64,000 nucleotides of DNA from Streptomyces qinzhouensis (lineage in GTDB: Bacteria; Actinomycetota; Actinomycetes; Streptomycetales; Streptomycetaceae). Position 1 is the stretch's first letter. Each line of letters begins with the position of its first letter. The notes beneath the pieces were generated by a model, which was given only the letters and a program-made list of their open reading frames with translations, was not told the origin of the DNA and did not search any database. Made by a program: the position numbers and the translations under genes. This document shows positions 15,492 to 23,862 of the stretch, in pieces. The stretch spans positions 3,224,001-3,288,000 of the forward strand of contig NZ_CP042266.1 of assembly GCF_007856155.1 (NCBI RefSeq), read 5' to 3'.

Positions 15492-16672
15492 GGGGCCGCC
15501 GGCAGCGCGCCCGCGAGGTGGAGCAGTTCGAGGAAGGCGTCGATACCGGGCGGGATGGGCCACAGCGGTTCGCGCATCGCGGCGAGGTCGCGGGCCGCCC
15601 GCGCCGCCACATCGGGCACTCCGGCGTCCACGGCCTTGGCGAGGACCTCCCAGCCCGCTTCCCAGCGGGGGCGGGTCGTCTCGCTCTGCACGGCGGCGAC
15701 CACGGCGATGAGGAACGCCAACTGGCGGTCGCCGCGTTCGGGCAGCGCGAAGGCCGACGGGTCGGCGAGCACCCGGTCCGGGTCGGGCAGGTCCAGGTTC
15801 TCCAGGTAGGAGAGGAGTTCGATCCCGGCGGCCTCGCCGACGGCACCCATCAGGGCCAGGGCCTGTGCCTCGCGCCCGGCGCCCGACGCGTATCCGGTGG
15901 CCAGCAGCCGCAGCGCCATCTCCCAGGTACGGGGTGAGGGCCAGGCCCGGCCACGGCTCTCGGCCTCCTTCGGCAGATGGTGCGCGAGGCCGGGACGGGC
16001 GGTCAGGAAACCGCTGATGGCGCCCCGGGCGCGGGCGACCGAACCGGACACGCGCCCCGGCTCCACCGTCGGCATAGCCGTTTCGGGCCAGGTCCCGGCC
16101 ATACCGCGGGCCACCGTGCGCGGATCGTGCGTCCAGTCGAGGTGGACGAAGCGGTTGGCGAGCGGCGGGCTGAGGTGCCAGCCGTCGGCGGCGCTGGCGG
16201 GCGGGTTGGCGGCGGCGACGATACGTACCGACGGCGGGAGTGCCAGGCTGCCGACCCGGCGTTCGAGGACCACCCGCAGCAGGGCGGCCTGCACGGCCGG
16301 CGGCGCCGAGGACAGCTCGTCGAAGAAGAGCAGGCCGTGTCCGGTGCGGGCGAGCCGGACCGCCCAGTCCGGCGGCGCCATCGGCACGCCCTCGGCGGCG
16401 GGGTCGTCGCCGACGATCGGGAGTCCGGCGAAGTCGGACGGTTCATGGACGCTGGCGACGACGGTCTCCAGTTGTACGCCGAGGGCGTCGGCGAGCTGCT
16501 CCATGCCGGCGGACTTGCCGATGCCGGGCTCGCCCCACAGCAGGACCGGCTGATTGGCCGTCACTGCCAGTGCGAGGGCCTCAAGTTGGGGGTTGGTTGC
16601 CGGTTCGGTCCTGGTGGCGCTCAGTCGGGTGTTGAGGGCGTCGGCGGCGGCGAGGGCGGGGGACACGGTCAC
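15488..16672 (-). CDS. MoxR-type AAA+ ATPase
   Basis: 394-residue MoxR/YehL-like ATPase. Walker A is WGEPGIGKS (47-54) and Walker B LLFFDELSS (114-122). A sensor-1-like IVAAANPP lies near 150 and the ATPase core is followed by a lid domain. MoxR ATPases act with VWA proteins as chaperones for metal centres or complex assembly. The GTG at 16672 overlaps the ankyrin-gene stop and its own stop overlaps the VWA-gene start (GTGA in both). That indicates a stoichiometric, translationally coupled set. Confidence 0.9.
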   Translation of the reverse strand: MTVSPALAAADALNTRLSATRTEPATNPQLEALALAVTANQPVLLWGEPGIGKSAGMEQLADALGVQLETVVASVHEPSDFAGLPIVGDDPAAEGVPMAPPDWAVRLARTGHGLLFFDELSSAPPAVQAALLRVVLERRVGSLALPPSVRIVAAANPPASAADGWHLSPPLANRFVHLDWTHDPRTVARGMAGTWPETAMPTVEPGRVSGSVARARGAISGFLTARPGLAHHLPKEAESRGRAWPSPRTWEMALRLLATGYASGAGREAQALALMGAVGEAAGIELLSYLENLDLPDPDRVLADPSAFALPERGDRQLAFLIAVVAAVQSETTRPRWEAGWEVLAKAVDAGVPDVAARAARDLAAMREPLWPIPPGIDAFLELLHLAGALPAAP

Positions 16673-18519
16673 TGGTTGCCGTCCTCGTCGTCCTCGTCGT
16701 TCTCGTCCGGCTCGTCCGGCTCGTCCTCGTCCCAGTCCTCGTCCCAGTTGTCCTCGTCCTCGTCCTCGTAGGAGTCCCGCTGGTCCATATGCTCGTCGAA
16801 CCAGTCCGAGCCGATGCCCGGATGCTCCTCCAGCACGCGGTCGCGCAGGAACGTCAGATCGGTCCGCTTGTAGCGGCGGACCGACTGGGCGAGGGACAGC
16901 TCCGTCTCGTCGATGACATCGATCCTGGCCCCGGCGGCGAGCAGATCCCTGACCAGGTCGGCGGAGCCGCCCTGGTGAACGGCGCTGTGGAGCGGGGTGC
17001 GCTGTGCCGCGTCCTTCCCCTCCAGGTCCAGTCCGGCGGCCAGCAGCCGCGGCAGCAGCTCACGGTGGTCGAGGAGGCGGAGGACGTGCAGCAGACCGCG
17101 GCCCTTGCTGTCGCGGATGTACGGGTCCGTCCCGGCGTCGAGGAGCGCGGTCACGGCGGGCGTGTCACCGTGCTGGGCGTGCAGGAACAGTGCGTTGCGC
17201 TGTTCCCGCAGGGCCTTCGGCAGCTGTGCCTTGCCGCTGGTCCACGCGGCCTGCGCGGCGAAGCAGCCGCTGATCGTGCCGCCGAAGGCACGCAGCGCCA
17301 GCTCGCGCCGCCGTTCCTGCTCGGTGTGCGGGCCGACCAGTGCGCCGTCACGCGATACGACCTCGTGCCAGGCGCCGCCGCAGCGGACCCTGACGGGTTC
17401 GGGCAGTCGTGGGCCGGGCGGGCCGGTCACGGGCCCGGCGGACGGGAACAGCGCGGCGGTGACCAGCGGGTGCAGTTCCTCGGGCCGGATCCGGCCGGCC
17501 CGCAGCAGACCGATATCGGGCAGCCGCTCCCGGGCGTACGAGGGCAGGAGCGGGATGCCGTCCTCCTGGCCCCGTTCGTGGCCGGTGATACGCGGCGGGG
17601 CGCCGGGGTCGGCCGGGTCGAGCTCGGCCCGCAGATGGCCGCGCCCCGCCAGGGCGAAGCGGAAGCCCGACCCGCGACCCGCACGGGCGAGGAGGCGCAT
17701 CTCGGGGCCCAGCCGGGTGAGATCGGGGGCGTTGAAGGAGGCCAGCCAGGCGATGTCGAGCGGACCGAAGGCACGCGGGCCCTGCGGTGGCGGAGTGAGG
17801 TCGAGGTCGAGTCCGGCGGCGGCGTACGCCTCGGTGTGCTCGCCGCGTGTCTGGAGGACCGCGATCCACTCCGCGAGGGCGACCGGGTCGGTGCCGCCGG
17901 GGTGCTCGTCCGGGAGCTCCTCGGGCGTGAGGGGCGTGCCGTCGGGGTGGAGGAACGGCAGCCGTCCCCGGGCGTCGGCGGCACCCGCGCTCAGGCGCAG
18001 TTCGCCGGTGCGGCGGGCGTCCCAGAAGCGGCGGGCGGCGGTCCAGTCCTCCGTGAGGTAGTCCAGTCCGTACAGCTCGTCGGCGCCGGGCGCGACGGCC
18101 GGGCCGAAGTGCAGGAGGAGTCGCTGCGGCCCGGCCAGCATCGGGGTGTTCGTCAGCGACAGGACCGGGCCGGATTCGCCGTACGCGGCGAGGACGACGC
18201 GGCGGCAGACCGCGAGGGTGGTGTGGCCGCCGAGCGTGCGCGGGAGATGCCAGCGCAGCAGATCGGGCGCCAGATACCGCAGATCGTCGGCGACCCGGGC
18301 GGCCACTTCGGCGCCGTACCGGTCGGCGATCCGCTCGGGGTCGAGGCCGTCGGGCACATCCACGGCCGCCGCGGCGCAGGCGGCCCGCCAGTCACCGGCT
18401 TCCCGGGCCTCCGTGGCCTGTTCGATCATCCAGCGGGGTACGGCGTAGCGGCGGACACGGGCCCAGGAGGAGGCGTCCTCCGGGGAGAGGCCGCCGGGCG
18501 GGACCGGACGCGCGGTCAC
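16669..18519 (-). CDS. ankyrin-repeat protein with acidic tail
   Basis: 616-residue cytoplasmic-looking protein. About 440 N-terminal residues are unassigned. Then come three to four ankyrin-like repeats (NALFLHAQHGDTPAVTALLD, GRGLLHVLRLLDHRELLPRL, RTPLHSAVHQGGSADLVRDL) between ~455 and 570. The end is an extreme Asp/Glu tail of ~35 residues after residue 580. The GTG at 18519 overlaps the LRR-gene stop. The longer open frame up to 19485 is only read-through of the LRR gene in another frame. Ankyrin repeats mediate protein binding, so a scaffold or sensor role for the MoxR/VWA pair is inferred. Confidence 0.75.
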   Translation of the reverse strand: MTARPVPPGGLSPEDASSWARVRRYAVPRWMIEQATEAREAGDWRAACAAAAVDVPDGLDPERIADRYGAEVAARVADDLRYLAPDLLRWHLPRTLGGHTTLAVCRRVVLAAYGESGPVLSLTNTPMLAGPQRLLLHFGPAVAPGADELYGLDYLTEDWTAARRFWDARRTGELRLSAGAADARGRLPFLHPDGTPLTPEELPDEHPGGTDPVALAEWIAVLQTRGEHTEAYAAAGLDLDLTPPPQGPRAFGPLDIAWLASFNAPDLTRLGPEMRLLARAGRGSGFRFALAGRGHLRAELDPADPGAPPRITGHERGQEDGIPLLPSYARERLPDIGLLRAGRIRPEELHPLVTAALFPSAGPVTGPPGPRLPEPVRVRCGGAWHEVVSRDGALVGPHTEQERRRELALRAFGGTISGCFAAQAAWTSGKAQLPKALREQRNALFLHAQHGDTPAVTALLDAGTDPYIRDSKGRGLLHVLRLLDHRELLPRLLAAGLDLEGKDAAQRTPLHSAVHQGGSADLVRDLLAAGARIDVIDETELSLAQSVRRYKRTDLTFLRDRVLEEHPGIGSDWFDEHMDQRDSYEDEDEDNWDEDWDEDEPDEPDENDEDDEDGNQ

Positions 18520-19658
18520 CGGTACACGCTCCCGATCGCCCGCAGGTCGGGGTGGGTCGGCAGGACCGGCCGCAGCCGCTCGGCGAAGGACCGCTTCACG
18601 CGGCGGGGCGTGCCGGGGCCCAGGCCCACGTACTCGAGACGGTGTCCCTCGGGCAGCGCGGCGAGCAGGCTCTTGGCGCCCCGGCCGGTGATGCCGGTGT
18701 GGCACAGCTCCAGGCGGCGCAGCGGGCTTCCGGGCAGGGCGGCGGCCAGGGTCCGGGCGCCGTCGTCGCCGGTGGTGTTGCCCGGTGACCCGAGGCTCCG
18801 TTCGGACATCGCCCGGCCCAGGTCGAGAGTCTCGATGCCGTCGAGGGCGTCGGCGAGGGCGCGGGCTCCGGCCGGGCCGATGCCGTTGCCGCCCAGACCG
18901 AGCCGTACGGGCCGGGCCGGGTCGGTGGCGGCGGCCAGGACGGCGGTGCCCTCGTCGCCGAGGTGGTTGGCGGGCAGATAGAGCTCGCGGACACCGGCGT
19001 CGCGCACGAGGGCGGCCAGCAGCGGGGCGTCGGACGCGGTCAGCCCGTTGCCGCCGAGGAAGAGCCGCTCGAGCGGCGCCCCACGGTCCAGCAGGGCGTC
19101 GAGAAGGATCCGTACCCCCTCGGGTCCGATTCCGGAGTTGACGAGGTCCAGGGTGCGCAGCGTGCTGTTGCGGCGCAGCAGTACGGCGAGGGTACGGGCG
19201 CCGGTCGCCGTGACCGGGTTCCGCTTGAGCCACAGGGCGCGCACCGTGGTGTCCTCGGCGAGCGCGTCCGCGAGGGCCGTGACGCCGTCCGGGCCGATGC
19301 GGTTGCAGCCCAGGTAGAGGGTGCGGATGCCGTGGGTCGTACCGGCGGTCAGGGCGGCGGCGACGGACCGGGCGCCGTCGTCGCCGAGCGCGTTGGTGCC
19401 GAGCAGCAGATGCGCGGCGTGCGGGGAGCCGGTGGCCGCGGGCAGCAGCCGCGCCGCGCCCTCGGGACCGAGCCCCCGCTTGCACAGGTCGACCCGGCCG
19501 TCGGCGCGGAGGGTGCCCAGCGGGAACGTCTCGTCCCCGGCGACCGGCCGCGCGTCGGCGAGCCGGGCCATCAGCGGTGTGAGCAGCGCGGGATCGGCGA
19601 GCGGCAGATCCGGGTGCTCGATCGCGGGGCAGCGTACGGGCGTTGTCGGCTGGTCCAT
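18516..19658 (-). CDS. leucine-rich-repeat protein, RNase-inhibitor type
   Basis: 380-residue protein made mostly of ~28-residue LRR units (LYLGCNRIGPDGVTALADAL, LWLKRNPVTATGARTLAVLL, LFLGGNGLTASDAPLLAALV, LGLGGNGIGPAGARALADAL) from about residue 75 to 340. This is the RNase-inhibitor/NLR-like pattern, uncommon in Streptomyces core genes. The ATG at 19658 starts the protein; it is the first gene of a four-gene operon. The unit probably serves as the binding module of the system. A tRNA-like element ends 58 bp upstream on the same strand. Confidence 0.8.
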   Translation of the reverse strand: MDQPTTPVRCPAIEHPDLPLADPALLTPLMARLADARPVAGDETFPLGTLRADGRVDLCKRGLGPEGAARLLPAATGSPHAAHLLLGTNALGDDGARSVAAALTAGTTHGIRTLYLGCNRIGPDGVTALADALAEDTTVRALWLKRNPVTATGARTLAVLLRRNSTLRTLDLVNSGIGPEGVRILLDALLDRGAPLERLFLGGNGLTASDAPLLAALVRDAGVRELYLPANHLGDEGTAVLAAATDPARPVRLGLGGNGIGPAGARALADALDGIETLDLGRAMSERSLGSPGNTTGDDGARTLAAALPGSPLRRLELCHTGITGRGAKSLLAALPEGHRLEYVGLGPGTPRRVKRSFAERLRPVLPTHPDLRAIGSVYR

Positions 19659-19716
19659 CACCACTCCACCGGTCCTCCGCCGGGGCCCGGCGTCCGCGTC
19701 GACATCAAGTAGACGC

Positions 19717-19788
19717 AAGACCGGTCGGATTCGAACCGACGTCCTCCAGCTCGATGCGTGGGCGCGACGACCTCTGCGCTACGGCCTT
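19717..19788 (-). tRNA. tRNA-like gene with abnormal anticodon arm
   Basis: 72-nt cloverleaf-like sequence. The acceptor stem is AAGGCCG/CGGTCTT (7 bp with one G-U), followed by TA at positions 8-9. The D stem is GCGC/GCGC and the T arm is GTCGG-TTCGAAT-CCGAC. The anticodon arm is wrong: CCA-c-GC pairs with GCTGG with a bulged C and leaves a 5-nt loop ATCGA. The variable loop is AGGAC. No CCA is encoded. A TATGAT -10-like box lies 10 bp upstream (19799-19804). It may be a decayed tRNA used as an integration site, or a tRNA-like leader of the operon downstream. Confidence 0.5.
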
Positions 19789-19949
19789 GCTGCGGGCGAT
19801 CATAGCCATAAGCGGCACGGTTTTCGATCACCAGTTTGATATGTGGTATCTGATCGACCGCCGCGACGGCTGGTCCGCCGAGCCGGGCCCGGGACACGTC
19901 CCGGGCCCCGGGCCCCGGGCCCCGGCAAGAGCCGTTCGCCCGGCAGGGG

Positions 19950-20465
19950 CTACGGGTGCTCGGGAGTGACGTAGTACGCGGCGAACGCCGCCAGGATCTC
20001 GTCCTCGCGGATCCGGCCGTCGCCGTCCGAGTCCAGAGCACGGGACGCCTCGGCGGCCAGTCCGGGGGCGACACCCAGCACGGTCAGCACGCGCTCCACC
20101 GCGCCGGTCGTGACGCCCTGGCCGTCGTTGTCCGCGACCGCGATGACCGCGCGCAGGAACGGGCGGGCGATCTCGGCGAACCGCTGCGGATTGTCCCGGA
20201 GCCGCTTGACCGCTCCGGTCACGAACTCCTGGCGGCTGACGCGCTGGTCGCCGTCGACATCCGCGATCCCGGCCATGCCCTGCCAGAAGGCCTCGGCTCC
20301 GCTGTAGAGGGCCTGGCCCTTGTCGCAGCGGGGAGTCGTGGAGAACTCGGCGAGCAGCCTCGCGGCCGCCCCGCTGAAGTCCTCGCGGTCGATGAAACCG
20401 TTGCCGTCCTGATCGAAGGCGGCAAACCGAGACGCAATCTTGCGCTCGTACTCTGCGCTGTCCAT
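19950..20465 (-). CDS. EF-hand calcium-binding protein
   Basis: 171-residue calerythrin-like protein with four EF-hand loops: DQDGNGFIDRED (18-29), DVDGDQRVSRQE (69-80), DNDGQGVTTGAV (112-123) and DSDGDGRIREDE (145-156). The third loop lacks the glutamate at position 12 and probably binds weakly. The other three look competent. It is cytoplasmic, with no signal peptide. Divergent from an ECF sigma gene across 324 bp. It probably acts as a calcium buffer or sensor, as proposed for similar Streptomyces proteins. Confidence 0.9.
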   Translation of the reverse strand: MDSAEYERKIASRFAAFDQDGNGFIDREDFSGAAARLLAEFSTTPRCDKGQALYSGAEAFWQGMAGIADVDGDQRVSRQEFVTGAVKRLRDNPQRFAEIARPFLRAVIAVADNDGQGVTTGAVERVLTVLGVAPGLAAEASRALDSDGDGRIREDEILAAFAAYYVTPEHP

Positions 20466-20789
20466 GCGGGGAGCGTAAGGCCCCGGGCGGCTGACGCGTG
20501 CAACTACCCGCCAATTGACCCCGTGGGAACGGAAAACAAACCGCTGATGACGGGCGAAAGAGCCCCGGCGGCTCCCAGGCAACCAGCGGTGACCTGCGGT
20601 AACACCCGGAGCGCCACGGGTCCCATACCATCTCGGCCCGCCCCTGGGGGCGCACTTGGCGCAAAGGGGCGTGCACGGGTGGGTGCGCGCATTACATTTC
20701 GGGGAGGGGTAGGCGTACGTACCGAGACAGCGGAACGACACAGCGGAACGACACAGGGGCTGGGCGGACAGGGTGGGGGGCCGGGACCG
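20466..20789. other. divergent promoter region, EF-hand / sigma factor
   Basis: No gene seen. Near the right end are two tandem copies of CAGCGGAACGACA (within 20729-20757). GC falls around 20690-20700. It presumably holds both promoters; no confident -35/-10 pair was identified. Confidence 0.5.
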
Positions 20790-21371
20790 ATGGCGAGGGA
20801 CACACAGCTGCGCTGGGACCGCCGGATGCAGCAGCGGCTGGCCCGGGGCGAGGCCGCCGCGCTCGGCGAGCTGTACGACAAGTTCGCCGCCCTCGTGCAC
20901 AGCCTGGCCCACCGGGTACTCGACGACGACGAGGCCGCCGACCAGGTCACCCGGGACGTCTTCGGCTATCTCTGGGAGAACCCCGGCGCCTACGACCCGC
21001 GGCACGGCTCGATGCGTTCCTGGGTCGCCGGGGTGACCAACCGGCACGCGGTGGACCGGCTGCGCCGCACCGGGGCCGCCGAACTGGCACAGGGCGCCGT
21101 CGGCACCACGGAACAACTGGAGCAGCGGGTGCACCGGGCCGCCGCCGAGGCCCGCGCCGACTACATACGCACATCGATGCCCGCGCCGCTGCGCCAGGCG
21201 CTGGAGCTGGCCTACTTCGAGCGGCGGGACTACCGCCAGACCGCCGCCCATCTCGGGGTGACCGAGGACGAGGCCCGGCGCAGACTCCGGCTTGGGCTGC
21301 AACTGCTGTCGACCGCCCACAGCCGCCCGGTGGAGGGCGGCTCTCCGCCCGGTCACGGACGTTCGCTGTGA
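20790..21371 (+). CDS. ECF-type RNA polymerase sigma factor
   Basis: 193-residue sigma factor. Region 2 covers roughly residues 20-85 (LYDKFAALVHSLAHRVLDD, WVAGVTNRHAVDRLRR). Region 4 lies near 130-175 (LRQALELAYFERRDYRQTAAHLGVTEDEARRRL). The long open frame upstream is not coding. The ATG at 20790 gives the family N-terminus. Its stop overlaps the GTG of the adjacent zinc-finger gene, the classic sigma/anti-sigma coupling. The signal is unknown. Confidence 0.88.
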   Translation: MARDTQLRWDRRMQQRLARGEAAALGELYDKFAALVHSLAHRVLDDDEAADQVTRDVFGYLWENPGAYDPRHGSMRSWVAGVTNRHAVDRLRRTGAAELAQGAVGTTEQLEQRVHRAAAEARADYIRTSMPAPLRQALELAYFERRDYRQTAAHLGVTEDEARRRLRLGLQLLSTAHSRPVEGGSPPGHGRSL

Positions 21372-22738
21372 GCGGGCCGGTGGAAGGGGAAGGGGACGAC
21401 GAACCCGAGGAGGTCCGAGGGGCACCGCGAGCCCCCGGCCGCGGGCCGGCCGGTGCCGCTCACCGGTCCCCGCCGGAGCCGGCCGCGGTGCCCCGTCCGG
21501 CGGACAGTCCAGGAGAGCGCGCCGAGCCGTACGGTCCCGGGTACGGCGCTCCGCCAGCCGACCACCCGGCCGAGGCCGATATGCCCCGTACACCAGACGA
21601 ACCGATCCACGCCATGGACGAAGGAGACGACACCGAAGGGCCGTTCACCCACCGCGTCCTCAAGTCCCTGCTCGGTGCCTGGGCGCTGACCGCCTGCTCC
21701 GCCGAGGAGACCGCCGCCGTGGAGGACCATCTGGGCGGGTGCCCGCCCTGTGCCGAGGAGGCGGAGCGGCTGCGCGGCGCGGTCGAGCTGCTGCACACCG
21801 AACGGGACCTCGACCTGCCGGCGTCGCTGCGGTTCCGGGTGCTGGAGAACTGCCTGGTCCGCCGTCCGCCCCGGATCCCCGTGCCGGACTGGGCCGCTCC
21901 GTACGATGCCGAGACGGCCCGGCTCGACGCGCTGCTCCGGGACATCGGCGCCCGGGACTGGGACGTCCGGGTGCCGCTGCGCTGGTTCGACGGCCTGCGG
22001 GCGGTCGAGCAGTGGACGACCGTCAGCCGGGTGATCGGGCATCTGACGAGCGTCGACGGGCTGGTCGCGGGCGCGCTCGGACTGGCCGACCCGATCGGCC
22101 GGGAGGCGCCGAGGGTGCCGACGGAGCGGACGGAGAAGTTCTGGCGGTCCGAGTCCGGGCCGAGCGGCCGGGCCGTCCATCCGCCGTGGCGGGAGCAGAG
22201 CCACGCCCTGATCCGTACGGTCTCCTTCGCCGGGCCCGGCGCCGCCGATCTGTCGGTGTCGTACGGCGACTTCTCGCTGCCGCTGCGGGATTCGATGATC
22301 GACCGGGCCTTCGAGTGCTGGATCCACGCCGACGACATCGCGGGCGCGGTGGCCTATCCGTACGATCCGCCGCGCGGTCCGCATCTGAACCGGATGATCG
22401 ACCTGGCGGCCAGGCTGCTGCCCGCGGTGCTCGCGGGACGGCGGCAAGCCGGTCTGGCGGGTCCCGTACGGCAGTTGGTCACGGCGGGCTCGCCGGGCCG
22501 CTCCGTCCATCTGGAGGTGGAGGGCTCGGGCGGCGGCAACTGGTACATCGCGCTGGACTCCCCGGCCGCGCTCGGCTCCCCGGACCACACGGTGGCGCAA
22601 GTCGCGCTGGACGCGGTGGAGTTCTGCAAGCTGGTCGCCGGTCATGTGCCGCCGCAGGAAGCGGCGGCGGGTCAGGACGGGGACCGGGAGGCGATCCGGG
22701 ATCTGCTGTTCGCGGCGGCGTCACTGAGCCGACTCTGA
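21368..22738 (+). CDS. anti-sigma factor: zinc-finger plus MDMPI domain
   Basis: 456-residue protein. An acidic, proline-rich lead of ~85 residues is followed by a zf-HC2-type ZAS finger (VEDHLGGCPPCAEE: HxxxCxxC) near residues 120-135. The second half is a mycothiol-dependent maleylpyruvate-isomerase-like (MDMPI) domain with MIDRAFECWIHADDIAGA near 315, a conserved histidine block of that family. ZAS fingers sequester ECF sigma factors; the MDMPI fold may make the switch thiol- or mycothiol-responsive (inference). The GTG at 21368 overlaps the sigma stop; an internal ATG near 21582 could give a shorter form. Confidence 0.8.
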   Translation: MSGPVEGEGDDEPEEVRGAPRAPGRGPAGAAHRSPPEPAAVPRPADSPGERAEPYGPGYGAPPADHPAEADMPRTPDEPIHAMDEGDDTEGPFTHRVLKSLLGAWALTACSAEETAAVEDHLGGCPPCAEEAERLRGAVELLHTERDLDLPASLRFRVLENCLVRRPPRIPVPDWAAPYDAETARLDALLRDIGARDWDVRVPLRWFDGLRAVEQWTTVSRVIGHLTSVDGLVAGALGLADPIGREAPRVPTERTEKFWRSESGPSGRAVHPPWREQSHALIRTVSFAGPGAADLSVSYGDFSLPLRDSMIDRAFECWIHADDIAGAVAYPYDPPRGPHLNRMIDLAARLLPAVLAGRRQAGLAGPVRQLVTAGSPGRSVHLEVEGSGGGNWYIALDSPAALGSPDHTVAQVALDAVEFCKLVAGHVPPQEAAAGQDGDREAIRDLLFAAASLSRL

Positions 22739-22805
22739 CGCACGGGCCCGGCCGGGTCCGTACGGTCTGTCCGTGCTGGACGGCCCGGATCGGTTACGCG
22801 GACCG

Positions 22806-23657
22806 TCAGGCGAAGACGACCGTACGATGCCCGTTCAGCAGGATCCGGTGCTCGGCGTGCCACTTCACCGCACGCGCCAGCGCCTGGCACTCCACGTCCC
22901 GGCCCACCGCGACCAGCTGGTCCGGGGTGACCTCGTGGCCGACCCGCGCCACCTCCTGCTCGATGATCGGGCCCTCGTCGAGATCGGCCGTCACATAGTG
23001 CGCGGTCGCCCCGATGAGCTTCACCCCGCGGGCATGCGCCTGGTGGTAGGGCTTGGCGCCCTTGAAACTCGGCAGGAAGGAGTGGTGGATATTGATGATC
23101 CGGCCGCTGAGCTGCTTGCACAGATCGTCGGAGAGCACCTGCATATAGCGGGCGAGCACCACCAGCTCGACGTCCTGCTCCCGGACCAGCTCCAGCAGCC
23201 GGGCCTCCGCCTCGGCCTTGTTGTCCCGGGTGACCGGAATGTGGTGGAAGGGGACCCCGTACGAACCGGCCAGCTCGGCGAAGTCACGGTGATTGGAGAC
23301 GACCGCGGCGATCTCCACCGGCAGCGCGCCGATCCGGGAGCGGAAGAGAAGGTCGTTGAGGCAGTGACCGAACTTGCTGACCATCAGGACGATCCGCATG
23401 GGCTCGTCGGCGCGGTGGATCTGCCAGTCCATCTGGAAGGAGTCGCCGACGGCGGTGAAGCTGGCCCGCAGCTTGTCCACGGTCACCGGCGCCTCGGCCG
23501 AGAAGTGGACCCGCATGAAGAACAGACCGGTGTCCTGGTCACCGAACTGACGGCTGTCCTCGATATTGCAGCCGGTGATGAAGAGGTAACTCGACACCGC
23601 ATGCACAATGCCCTGTTTGTCCGGGCAGGAGAGCGTCAGGACGTATTGTTCGGTCAT
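22806..23657 (-). CDS. purU: formyltetrahydrofolate deformylase
   Basis: 283-residue PurU, hydrolysing 10-formyl-THF to formate and THF to balance one-carbon pools. The N-terminal ACT domain (residues 4-80, LTLSCPDKQGIVHAVSSYLF) senses methionine/glycine in known PurU. The C-terminal formyltransferase-fold domain has IINIHHSFLPSFKGAKPY near 205 (catalytic Asn/His) and ATAHYVTADLDEGPI near 235 (catalytic Asp). Length and motifs are canonical. Single gene. Confidence 0.95.
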   Translation of the reverse strand: MTEQYVLTLSCPDKQGIVHAVSSYLFITGCNIEDSRQFGDQDTGLFFMRVHFSAEAPVTVDKLRASFTAVGDSFQMDWQIHRADEPMRIVLMVSKFGHCLNDLLFRSRIGALPVEIAAVVSNHRDFAELAGSYGVPFHHIPVTRDNKAEAEARLLELVREQDVELVVLARYMQVLSDDLCKQLSGRIINIHHSFLPSFKGAKPYHQAHARGVKLIGATAHYVTADLDEGPIIEQEVARVGHEVTPDQLVAVGRDVECQALARAVKWHAEHRILLNGHRTVVFA

Positions 23658-23765
23658 CCTCGTAGGGTGCCATACCACCACCCCGGACAGGGGTGATCGT
23701 CCGCTGAACGGACGCGGCCACCCCGGCGCGCGCCCGGCACCACCGCCCCGGCCGTACGAGCTCCG

Positions 23766-23862
23766 CCCACAGCCCACGGCTCACCGCTCACGGCTCAGCG
23801 CTCACCGCTCACCGCTCACTGCTCACTGCTCACTGCTCACTGCTCAGCGCTCAGCGCTCAGG
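23766..23862. repeat. short tandem repeats, GCTCAC-type heptamer/decamer
   Basis: About ten head-to-tail units based on CACCGCTCA / CACTGCTCA / CAGCGCTCA between purU and the gene at 23858. Units are too short and unspaced for CRISPR. Likely slippage-prone sequence. Confidence 0.7.

Noticed and set aside
18520..19485. Minus-strand extension upstream of the ankyrin gene to form a 938-residue protein
   Set aside because: It overlaps the LRR gene in a different frame and is Arg/Pro-rich nonsense; the GTG at 18519 overlaps the LRR stop as the neighbours do.
19956..20789. Long N-terminal extension of the sigma factor
   Set aside because: It is antisense to the EF-hand gene and has no family similarity before residue MARDTQLRW at 20790.
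23766..23862. CRISPR-like array
   Set aside because: Units are about 9 bp, with no spacers of constant length and no cas genes.
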